A stretch of DNA of 64,000 nucleotides from Pseudogemmobacter bohemicus. GTDB lineage: Bacteria > Pseudomonadota > Alphaproteobacteria > Rhodobacterales > Rhodobacteraceae. This document shows, one piece after another, positions 57,267-64,000 of the stretch. Each line of letters starts with the position of its first letter. The first letter of the stretch is position 1. The stretch spans positions 294,058 to 358,057 of the forward strand of contig NZ_QNHG01000004.1 in assembly GCF_003290025.1 (NCBI RefSeq), given 5' to 3'. The position numbers and the translations under genes were made by a program. The notes beneath the pieces were generated by a model. It had not been told where the DNA came from. It searched no databases and saw only the letters and a list, made by a program, of their open reading frames with translations.

Positions 57267-58943
57267 ATGGCGTTCAAATCTGATATCGAGATTGCGCGGG
57301 AAGCGAAGAAAAAGCCGATCCAGGAGATCGGCTCGAAACTCGGGATCCCCACCGAACATCTGCTGCCTTACGGCCATGACAAGGCAAAGGTCGGGCAGGA
57401 TTTCATCCGCTCGCTGGAAGGCAAGCCCGATGGCAAGCTGATTCTGGTGACCGCGATCAACCCGACGCCGGCCGGCGAAGGCAAGACCACCACCACGGTC
57501 GGCCTCGGCGACGGCCTGAACCGCATCGGCAAGAAAGCGGTTATCTGTATCCGCGAGGCCTCGCTTGGCCCGAATTTCGGCATGAAGGGTGGCGCGGCCG
57601 GCGGTGGCATGGCCCAGGTCGTGCCGATGGAGGAGATGAACCTCCATTTCACCGGCGATTTCCACGCGATCACCGCAGCGCATAACCTGCTGTCCTGCAT
57701 GATCGACAACCATGTTTATTGGGGCAATGAGCTGGAAATCGACCAGCGCCGCATCGCATGGCGCCGCGTCATGGATATGAACGACCGAGCGTTGCGCGAT
57801 ACCGTGATCTCGCTTGGCGGCGTGTCGAACGGCTTCCCGCGTCAGACCGGCTTCGACATCACCGTGGCCTCGGAAGTTATGGCGATCCTCTGCCTGTCGC
57901 GCGATCTGGAAGATCTGCAAAAGCGTCTGGGCGATATCATCGTGGCCTATACCCGCGACAAAAAGCCGGTCTATTGCCGCGACATCAAGGCCGATGGCGC
58001 GATGACGGTGCTGTTGAAAGACGCGATGCAGCCGAACCTGGTGCAGACGCTGGAGAACAACCCGGCTTTCGTCCATGGTGGCCCGTTTGCGAATATCGCA
58101 CATGGCTGCAACTCGGTCATTGCGACCCGCACCGCGCTGAAACTCGGTGAATATGTCGTGACCGAGGCTGGCTTCGGGGCCGACCTTGGCGCCGAGAAAT
58201 TCTTCGACATCAAATGCCGCAAGGCAGGGCTGAAACCGGCGGCTGCGGTGATCGTGGCAACGGTGCGCGCGATGAAGATGAATGGCGGCGTCGCCAAGGC
58301 CGATCTCGGTGCCGAGAATGTCGATGCGGTGAAGAAGGGCTGTCCGAATCTGGGTCGCCACATCGCGAATGTCAAAGGCTTCGGTGTGCCGGTCGTGGTC
58401 GCGATCAACCATTTCTACTCGGATACCGATGCCGAAGTCGAAGCGGTGAAAGCCTATGTTGCCGAGCAGGGTGCCGAGGCGATCCTGTGCAAACACTGGG
58501 CGCAGGGTTCGGCCGGGATTGAGGATCTGGCGAAGAAAGTCGTCGAGCTGGCCGAAGGCGGCAAGTCGAATTTTGCACCGCTCTATCCCGACGATATGGG
58601 GCTTTTTGCCAAGATCGAGACCATCGCGAAACGCATCTATCACGCGGGCGATGTGATCGCGGATAAATCGGTGCGCGATCAGCTGAAGGCCTGGGAGGCT
58701 GCCGGCTATGGCAATCTGCCGGTCTGCATGGCGAAGACGCAATATTCGTTCTCGACCGATCCGAACCTGCGGGGCGCACCGACCGGGCATACGATCCCGG
58801 TGCGCGAAGTCCGTCTCTCGGCGGGTGCCGGCTTCGTCGTGGCGATCTGCGGTGAGATTATGACCATGCCGGGCCTGCCGCGCGTGCCGGCAGCCGAGAC
58901 CATCCGCCTGAACGAGGCGGGCCATGTCGAGGGTCTGTTCTGA
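57267..58943 (+). CDS. fhs: formate--tetrahydrofolate ligase
   Basis: Interconverts formate + ATP + THF and 10-formyl-THF. It has 558 residues from ATG 57267 (GGGAGAGAGCC upstream); the open frame extends further 5' but that part is not conserved. Key blocks: the nucleotide loop [18 protein letters not shown] (about 67-84), [49 protein letters not shown] and [14 protein letters not shown]. With the FolD genes and Tdm downstream it forms a C1-folate block. In a demethylating cell it may run toward formate and ATP. Confidence 0.97.
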   Translation: MAFKSDIEIAREAKKKPIQEIGSKLGIPTEHLLPYGHDKAKVGQDFIRSLEGKPDGKLILVTAINPTPAGEGKTTTTVGLGDGLNRIGKKAVICIREASLGPNFGMKGGAAGGGMAQVVPMEEMNLHFTGDFHAITAAHNLLSCMIDNHVYWGNELEIDQRRIAWRRVMDMNDRALRDTVISLGGVSNGFPRQTGFDITVASEVMAILCLSRDLEDLQKRLGDIIVAYTRDKKPVYCRDIKADGAMTVLLKDAMQPNLVQTLENNPAFVHGGPFANIAHGCNSVIATRTALKLGEYVVTEAGFGADLGAEKFFDIKCRKAGLKPAAAVIVATVRAMKMNGGVAKADLGAENVDAVKKGCPNLGRHIANVKGFGVPVVVAINHFYSDTDAEVEAVKAYVAEQGAEAILCKHWAQGSAGIEDLAKKVVELAEGGKSNFAPLYPDDMGLFAKIETIAKRIYHAGDVIADKSVRDQLKAWEAAGYGNLPVCMAKTQYSFSTDPNLRGAPTGHTIPVREVRLSAGAGFVVAICGEIMTMPGLPRVPAAETIRLNEAGHVEGLF

Positions 58944-58966
58944 GCTGTCGCTCAACTTGAAAACCG

Positions 58967-59055
58967 GGCCGGGGGGCTTTGTTTCCCCCGGTCTCCCCGG
59001 ATCCTGATCCGGGGGACAAATGGAAAGCGGCCGGGGGGCTTTGCGCCCCCCGCAC
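58967..59055. repeat. three consecutive GC hairpins after fhs, with a duplicated 15-mer
   Basis: GGCCGGGGGGCTTTG occurs at 58967-58981 and again at 59029-59043. Each copy starts a hairpin (CCGGGGG/CCCCCGG; CGGGGGGC/GCCCCCCG), and between them lies a palindrome (CCCCGGAT/ATCCGGGG, 58995-59014). A downstream GAGTATTTAAGTC tail is reminiscent of intergenic sequences in Rhodobacterales. They may act as terminators. Confidence 0.6.
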
Positions 59056-59148
59056 CCCCCGCAGAGTATTTAAGTCAAGAGGAAGAGGGCTTTTCGCTGT
59101 GGGCTTGCTGGCATAAGTCAGGGGGCAAAGAATGCGGAGGGCCTTTTG

Positions 59149-59466
59149 ATGCGTGAGCCGGAGAATTGTTCGACCATGGCGGAGATCCGTGCGGGGATTG
59201 ACGCGCTGGATCTGGAGCTGGTGCGGCTTTTCGCAAAGCGCGCGCGGTTCATCGACCGGGCGGCGCAGATCAAAGCAGGAGTCGATCTGCCGGCGCGGAT
59301 CCCGGCCAGGGTCGAGGAAGTGGTGGCCAATGTGCGCGCCCATGCGAAGGCCGAAGGGCTGCCGCCGGACCTGGTAGAGAAGCTCTGGCGGCGGCTGATC
59401 GACTGGTCGATCGCGCGCGAGGAAAACACCCTGGGGCCGGACAGCCTCAGAGACCGTAACGGATAA
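59149..59466 (+). CDS. chorismate mutase, AroQ type
   Basis: 105 residues from ATG 59149 (a TTG one codon earlier is possible). The all-alpha AroQ fold shows in MAEIRAGIDALDLELVRLFAKRARFIDRAAQIKAG, with the active-site Arg and Lys in these helices, and a C-terminal VEKLWRRLIDWSIAREE. It could equally resemble the isochorismate-pyruvate lyase branch (PchB) of this fold. It lies between fhs and folD, 51 bp before folD. Confidence 0.82.
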   Translation: MREPENCSTMAEIRAGIDALDLELVRLFAKRARFIDRAAQIKAGVDLPARIPARVEEVVANVRAHAKAEGLPPDLVEKLWRRLIDWSIAREENTLGPDSLRDRNG

Positions 59467-59517
59467 GGCGGCCCTCGCAAGACCGGGCCGGGCGTCACAC
59501 GAGGGAAGGACAGGCGG

Positions 59518-60408
59518 ATGGCGGCGAAGGTGATCGACGGCAAGGCTTTTGCCGAAGGGGTGCGGGATCAGGTGGCAGCGCATGTCGCCCGGCTGAAGGC
59601 GGAAAAGGGCCTCGTCCCCGGCCTTGCTGTGGTGCTGGTGGGCCAGGACCCGGCCTCGGCGGTCTATGTGAAGAACAAGGGCATCCAGACCAAAGCCTCG
59701 GGGATGAACTCGTTTGAATACAAGCTGGACGCGGGTACTTCCGAGGCCGATCTGCTGGCTTTGATCGACAGGCTGAATGCGGATCCTGCGGTGCATGGCA
59801 TCCTCGTGCAGCTGCCGCTGCCGGGACATCTGAATTCCGAGCTGGTGATCAACCGGATCGAACCTGCGAAAGATGTCGACGGGTTCCATATCTCGAATGT
59901 GGGTCTTTTGGGGACCGGGCAGAAGTCGATGGTGCCCTGCACGCCCTTGGGCTGTCTGATGATGCTGCGCGATCACCATGGCACGCTGGCCGGGCTGAAT
60001 GCGGTTGTGGTCGGGCGCTCGAATATTGTCGGCAAGCCGATGGCACAACTCTTGCTGGGCGACAGCTGCACGGTGACGATTGCGCATAGCCGCACCAAAG
60101 ATCTGGCGGCAGTCTGCCGTGGCGCGGATATCCTGGTCGCAGCTGTCGGTCGCCCCGAAATGATCACCGGCGATATGATGAAACCGGGTGCGACGGTGAT
60201 TGATGTCGGCATCAACCGGATCGAGCGCGACGGCAAGGCAAAGCTGGTCGGTGACGTGCATTACGAGAGCGCGGCCGCTGTTGCCGGCGCCATCACCCCG
60301 GTTCCGGGCGGCGTCGGCCCGATGACCATTGCCTGCCTTCTGGCCAATACGCTGACGGCAGCCTGCCGCGCCAACAACCTCCCCGAGCCCGAAGGCCTGA
60401 CCGCGTGA
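59518..60408 (+). CDS. folD: methylene-THF dehydrogenase / methenyl-THF cyclohydrolase
   Basis: A bifunctional folate enzyme of 296 residues. Catalytic residues match E. coli numbering: Tyr50 and Lys54 in AVYVKNKG, Gln98 in GILVQLP, Asp121 in KDVDGFH. The nucleotide-binding [17 protein letters not shown] and the C-terminal [22 protein letters not shown] are intact. It is followed, with a four-base overlap, by a divergent paralogue. Confidence 0.96.
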   Translation: MAAKVIDGKAFAEGVRDQVAAHVARLKAEKGLVPGLAVVLVGQDPASAVYVKNKGIQTKASGMNSFEYKLDAGTSEADLLALIDRLNADPAVHGILVQLPLPGHLNSELVINRIEPAKDVDGFHISNVGLLGTGQKSMVPCTPLGCLMMLRDHHGTLAGLNAVVVGRSNIVGKPMAQLLLGDSCTVTIAHSRTKDLAAVCRGADILVAAVGRPEMITGDMMKPGATVIDVGINRIERDGKAKLVGDVHYESAAAVAGAITPVPGGVGPMTIACLLANTLTAACRANNLPEPEGLTA

Positions 60409-61295
60409 CTGTAAGCGACCATCGTTTCATCGACGGCAAATCCGTTCAGAGCCGCATCCTTGCCGAGGTTCGCGCGAAAGTGCAGGAGGCCAGCGCCACC
60501 CGCCCGGTCGGGCGGCTGGTTTCGGTCTCGATCGGCCCCTCGCCAGAGGTTGCGGTCTATGTCCGGAACCAGGCGCGGGGTGCTGCGGCAGCAGGGATCC
60601 CTTTCGACCAGCAGCTCTGGCCGTCTGACATCACCCAGGATGAGGCCAAGCGGCTGATCGTCGAGATGAATGGCCGCGACGACGTGCTGGGGATCATCCT
60701 CCAGCGCCCGGTGCCGGCGCATATCAATGTCCGCTCGCTGCAATCCGCCATCCACCCGCTGAAGGATGTCGAGGGGATGAACCCCGCCTCCATCGGCAAT
60801 ATCGTCTATAACGACGTCGCTATGGCGCCCTGTACGGCGGCGGCGGCGGTGGAGCTTTTGCGTGAGACCGGCCTGGAGATGAAGGGCCTTGAGGTCGTGA
60901 TGATCGGCCATTCCGAAATCGTTGGCAAACCGGCGGCGTTTCTTCTGATGGCCGAGGGCGCGACGGTCACCGTCTGCCACCATATGACGCGCAATCTGGC
61001 GATGCATTCCAGACGCGCCGATGCGGTGGTGGTGGCGGTCGGCCGCGCGCATCTGATCGGGCCGGATATGATCAAGCCGGGGGCTGCGGTGATTGATATC
61101 GGCATCAACCAGGTCACCGATCCGGATGGCTCGGTCAGGATCGTCGGCGATGTCGATACTGACCGCGTCAAGGAGGTTGCGGGTTGGATCACTCCGGTCC
61201 CGGGCGGCGTTGGCCCGGTCACGGTGGCTATACTGATGCGCAACGCGGTCACGGCGCATCAACGCCAGATTGCGGCGGGATGGCTGCAAAGCTGA
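60405..61295 (+). CDS. divergent FolD paralogue lacking the catalytic lysine
   Basis: 296 residues from GTG 60405, overlapping folD by four bases. The fold is clearly FolD ([41 protein letters not shown]), but the active-site Lys is Gln56 (AVYVRNQA instead of YVKNK) and the Asp of KDVDG is Glu123 (KDVEG). Gln100 (ILQRP) is kept. In the well-studied human enzyme, Lys-to-Gln at this site removes cyclohydrolase while leaving dehydrogenase activity, so this copy is probably a dehydrogenase-only or otherwise altered enzyme. It lies next to tdm, which makes methylene-THF. Confidence 0.85.
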   Translation: MTVSDHRFIDGKSVQSRILAEVRAKVQEASATRPVGRLVSVSIGPSPEVAVYVRNQARGAAAAGIPFDQQLWPSDITQDEAKRLIVEMNGRDDVLGIILQRPVPAHINVRSLQSAIHPLKDVEGMNPASIGNIVYNDVAMAPCTAAAAVELLRETGLEMKGLEVVMIGHSEIVGKPAAFLLMAEGATVTVCHHMTRNLAMHSRRADAVVVAVGRAHLIGPDMIKPGAAVIDIGINQVTDPDGSVRIVGDVDTDRVKEVAGWITPVPGGVGPVTVAILMRNAVTAHQRQIAAGWLQS

Positions 61296-61435
61296 CCTGC
61301 CGGCCCCGCCCGGGCCTCGCCGCTTAACGCGTAAACCAGGCTGCAGTTTCCGTTGACTTGCGCTGGCCCGGGTCTAGAATATTCCTCAGCGTAAAATTAT
61401 TTTCTGCATACGCCCAAAGCGTGATGGAGGATGCG
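61296..61435. other. spacer before tdm with possible promoter
   Basis: TTGACTTGC at 61352 and AT-rich sequence (taaaattattttctgcata, 61392-61410) could drive tdm separately. A GGAGG ribosome site precedes the chosen ATG at 61436. Confidence 0.4.
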
Positions 61436-63805
61436 ATGCTCGACCAGGCTTATCCCGAGGTGATCCCGGGCCCGCCCAGACCCAGCCAGATCATCCGGCC
61501 CGCCGGGCTGATGCTGCCCAAAGGCACCGAGCGCTATTCGGTGCCGGGTGCCGGCGCGATGATGATCCGTATCGGCACCGGCGACCGCATCACAGTGGTC
61601 AATGATGAGGGTGGCCAGCCCTGCGAGGTGCTTGCCGCCGGCCCGGATGGGCGGATCGACCCAGGCCTTCTGGGGCTTGGCGCCGACAGCGACGCCGCCG
61701 GGCTGAAAGCCCTGCTGGCCTCGGGCGAGCCGAGCCTTGCCCGCATGCGCCAGGGGCTGGAGCGTCTGGGCCTTGATCTGGCCGGTGCAAAAGCCAGCCG
61801 TTTCTTTGCCGCTGACACGCCAGCCCGCACTGCGGTGGATTTCACCGCCAGCCGCGACGGCTTTCTGGTCGTCGCCGCGCCGGGTGGAGATATGGACCCG
61901 GACGGCCAGGACACCGCCACGCCGCTGACCGTTTTCGTCAAACGTGCGGAAGTGAATTTCTCGCTGAAATCCGAGCTGCCGGACCCGCTGGCAGATCCGC
62001 TGCAAGAGGTCCGCGTGCATTCCGCCACCGCCGAAGCCTATGTGGTCAAGGCCGGTGAATATATCCAGATCCTCGACGTAAACGGCCGTCAATGCACGGA
62101 TTTCCAGTGTTTCGACGCCCGCAAGCTGGATCGCGGGATTGAGCATGCGCTGGACGTCACCACTACCCGCTCGGTCATGGGCCATGCCTATCCGATGCCG
62201 GGCCTGCATGCGAAATATTACGACCAGGATTTCACCCCGCTGGTCGAGGTGATCCAGGACACTTGCGGCCGCCATGACGCGTTCTCTGCCGCCTGCTATG
62301 CCAAATATTACGATGATATCGGCTATCCGGGCCATGTGAACTGCACCGAGAACTTCAACGCAGCGCTCGCCCCCCATGGCGTCGCAGCGCGCGGCGGCTG
62401 GATGGCCGCGAACTTCTTCTTCAACACCGGCGTTGATGATCATGGCGTCATGTATGCCGATGAGCCCTGGTCACGCCCGGGCGATTATGTCCTTTTGCGC
62501 GCCATGACAGACATTGTCTGCGTGAATTCGGCCTGCCCCGATGACACCTCAGCCGCCAATGGCTGGAATCCAACCGACATTCACGTCCGCACCTATGCGG
62601 CGACCCAGAAATTCAGCCGCGCCGTTGCCTTCCGCGCGACCCCAGATTCGGAGCCGAAAATGACCAGGGAAACCGGGTTCCACGACCGCCTGTCGAAACT
62701 CACCCGTAACTTTGTCGAATATAAAGGGTTCTGGCTGGTGAATTCCTTCGCCGAGGCCGGCCCGACCGAGGAATATCTTGCCGCGCGGCAGAAATCGGTG
62801 GTGATGGACCTTTCCGCGCTCCGGAAATACGAGATCACCGGCCCGGATTCCGAGGCGCTGATGCAATATACGCTGACGCGCGACGTGAAAAAGCTGACCA
62901 CGGGCCAGATCGTCTATTCCGCGATGTGCTACCCGCATGGCGGCATGATCGACGATGGCACGATCTTTAAACTTGGCGACAATAATTTCCGCTGGGTTTG
63001 TGGCGACGAATATTCCGGCACCTGGCTGCGTGAACAGGCCGAGAAACTCGGCCTGAAAGTGCTGATCCGCGATTCGACCGACCAGTTGCACAATCTTGCC
63101 GTGCAGGGGCCGGAGAGCCGGGATCTCCTGAAAAAAGTGATCTGGACCCCGCCGCATCAGCCTGAAATCGGCGAACTCGCCTGGTTCCGTTTCACCGTCG
63201 GCCGGATCGGCGATCACCAGGGGATCCCGGTCGTGGTATCGCGCACCGGCTATACCGGGGAACTCGGCTATGAGGTCTGGTGCCACCCGAAACATGCAGG
63301 CGAAGTCTTTGATGCGATTTGGGAAAAAGGCCCGGAGCACGGCCTTCGCCCGATGGGGCTGCTGGCACTGGATATGCTGCGGATCGAGGCCGGGCTGATC
63401 TTCGCGAATTACGATTTCACCGATCAGACCGACCCGTTCGAGGCCGGAATCGGCTTTACTGTACCGCTGAAGGGCAAGACCGATGACTTCATCGGCCGCG
63501 ACGCGCTGATCCGGCGCAAAGAGAACCCGATGCATAAATTCGTGGGTCTCGACATCGACGCGAATGTCTCGGTCGGGCATGGCGATTGCATCCATATCGG
63601 GCGCGCGCAGATCGGGGTGGTGACCTCGTCGATGCGCTCGCCGCTGCTGAAGAAGAACATCGCGCTGGCCCGGGTGGATATCTCGCATTCCGAACCCGGC
63701 ACCGAGGTCGAGGTCGGCAAGCTTGATGGCCAGCAAAAACGCCTTCCCGCGAAAATCGTGACGCTGTCGCATTACGACCCGAAGAAAACCCGGCCGCAGT
63801 CGTGA
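61436..63805 (+). CDS. tdm: trimethylamine N-oxide demethylase (DUF1989-GcvT fusion)
   Basis: 789 residues from ATG 61436. The N-terminal about 390 residues are DUF1989-type, with a metal-site-like set: Cys277 in QDTCGRHDAF, Cys287, Cys303 in GHVNCTENFN and Cys367 in NSACPDDTSAANGWNPTDIHVRTY. The C-terminal about 380 residues are a GcvT/aminomethyltransferase-type THF-binding domain (LSALRKYEITGPDSEALMQYTLTRDVKKL, GYTGELGYEVW, GIGFTVPLKGKTDDFIGRDAL). This two-domain layout is that of Tdm, which converts TMAO to dimethylamine and passes formaldehyde to THF. The fhs and folD neighbours fit. A related methylated-amine demethylase is the alternative. Confidence 0.82.
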   Translation: MLDQAYPEVIPGPPRPSQIIRPAGLMLPKGTERYSVPGAGAMMIRIGTGDRITVVNDEGGQPCEVLAAGPDGRIDPGLLGLGADSDAAGLKALLASGEPSLARMRQGLERLGLDLAGAKASRFFAADTPARTAVDFTASRDGFLVVAAPGGDMDPDGQDTATPLTVFVKRAEVNFSLKSELPDPLADPLQEVRVHSATAEAYVVKAGEYIQILDVNGRQCTDFQCFDARKLDRGIEHALDVTTTRSVMGHAYPMPGLHAKYYDQDFTPLVEVIQDTCGRHDAFSAACYAKYYDDIGYPGHVNCTENFNAALAPHGVAARGGWMAANFFFNTGVDDHGVMYADEPWSRPGDYVLLRAMTDIVCVNSACPDDTSAANGWNPTDIHVRTYAATQKFSRAVAFRATPDSEPKMTRETGFHDRLSKLTRNFVEYKGFWLVNSFAEAGPTEEYLAARQKSVVMDLSALRKYEITGPDSEALMQYTLTRDVKKLTTGQIVYSAMCYPHGGMIDDGTIFKLGDNNFRWVCGDEYSGTWLREQAEKLGLKVLIRDSTDQLHNLAVQGPESRDLLKKVIWTPPHQPEIGELAWFRFTVGRIGDHQGIPVVVSRTGYTGELGYEVWCHPKHAGEVFDAIWEKGPEHGLRPMGLLALDMLRIEAGLIFANYDFTDQTDPFEAGIGFTVPLKGKTDDFIGRDALIRRKENPMHKFVGLDIDANVSVGHGDCIHIGRAQIGVVTSSMRSPLLKKNIALARVDISHSEPGTEVEVGKLDGQQKRLPAKIVTLSHYDPKKTRPQS

Positions 63806-63815
63806 GACGCGTGTT

Positions 63816-64000
63816 GTGAGCAGCATTCTCGACCAGATCGGCGGCGAGGAGGTGCTTCGGCGCCTCGTCAACCGGTTCTATGACCTGGTCGAGTCCGAGC
63901 CGCGCGGGCGACAGATCCTGCATCTGCATTTTCGCGGCCATGGGCTGAGCCATGTGCGGGAAGAGCAGTTCAACTTCCTCTCGGGATTTCTGGGTGGCCG
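63816..64000 (+). CDS. group II truncated haemoglobin, cut by window edge
   Basis: The reading frame opens with GTG 63816, 11 bases after the tdm stop, and runs out of the window after about 61 residues: SSILDQIGGEEVLRRLVNRFYDLVESEPRGRQILHLHF, then HGLSHVREEQFNFLSGFLGG. The IGGEE..RRLV..FYDL start and REEQFNFLSGFLGG are typical of group II truncated globins (GlbO type). Its tight spacing suggests coexpression with tdm. Confidence 0.85.
   Translation, partial: MSSILDQIGGEEVLRRLVNRFYDLVESEPRGRQILHLHFRGHGLSHVREEQFNFLSGFLGG

Overview
The window looks like chromosomal DNA of a high-GC alphaproteobacterium of the Rhodobacteraceae/Paracoccaceae type. The signs are the GC-rich codon use, a mur/fts block interleaved with small membrane genes including DUF2484, a TMAO-demethylase/folate C1 block, and TRAP and polyamine ABC transporters. 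No rRNA, CRISPR array, plasmid or replication-origin signature was seen.

Layout. (1) 1-6868, minus strand: cell-wall/division block ddl (cut by the window edge), murB, three small membrane proteins, murC, murG, ftsW. (2) 7013-8686, minus: a family 2 glycosyltransferase and a cytochrome b561. (3) 8869-23296: catecholate siderophore region. It holds an EntE-type DHB-AMP ligase, a stand-alone aryl carrier protein, an EntF-type NRPS (C-A-PCP-TE) with an enterobactin-like serine code but broken by a frameshift at a C9 tract, an IroE/Fes-type esterase on the opposite strand, a YncE-like propeller, and a ferric-siderophore ABC transporter overlapping a TRAP transporter. (4) 23352-33869: selenium/formate block. 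selD is on the minus strand; fdhG (in-frame UGA for selenocysteine), fdhB, fdhC, fdhE, selA and selB are on the plus strand. (5) 33870-39155: accessory island of small phage-like genes (NusG-like, helix-turn-helix, zinc ribbon), an extra tRNA-Gly(UCC) and a decayed IS1182-like transposase. It lies directly against the 3' end of selC (tRNA-Sec), so it separates selC from selB. (6) 39570-41873: a MASE1-GGDEF diguanylate cyclase and a lipoprotein. (7) 42086-48564: XRE-cupin regulator, PotD/B/C/A-like ABC transporter, FAD amine oxidase and cupin: a polyamine-type uptake and catabolism operon. (8) 48650-55671: surface-glycan island with large fused glycosyltransferases and FkbM methyltransferases, carrying 15-bp coding repeats. 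(9) 55766-56716: PfkB sugar kinase. (10) 57267-64000: C1 block of fhs, chorismate mutase, folD, a divergent folD paralogue, tdm (DUF1989-GcvT) and the start of a truncated haemoglobin.

How the parts fit. TMAO demethylation by Tdm would give methylene-THF. The FolD proteins would take this towards formyl-THF, and Fhs could release formate with ATP gain. The selenocysteine formate dehydrogenase at 24.8-29.6 kb could then oxidise formate at the membrane. The siderophore block lacks DHB synthesis genes and an outer-membrane receptor inside this window, so it is incomplete here or depends on genes elsewhere.
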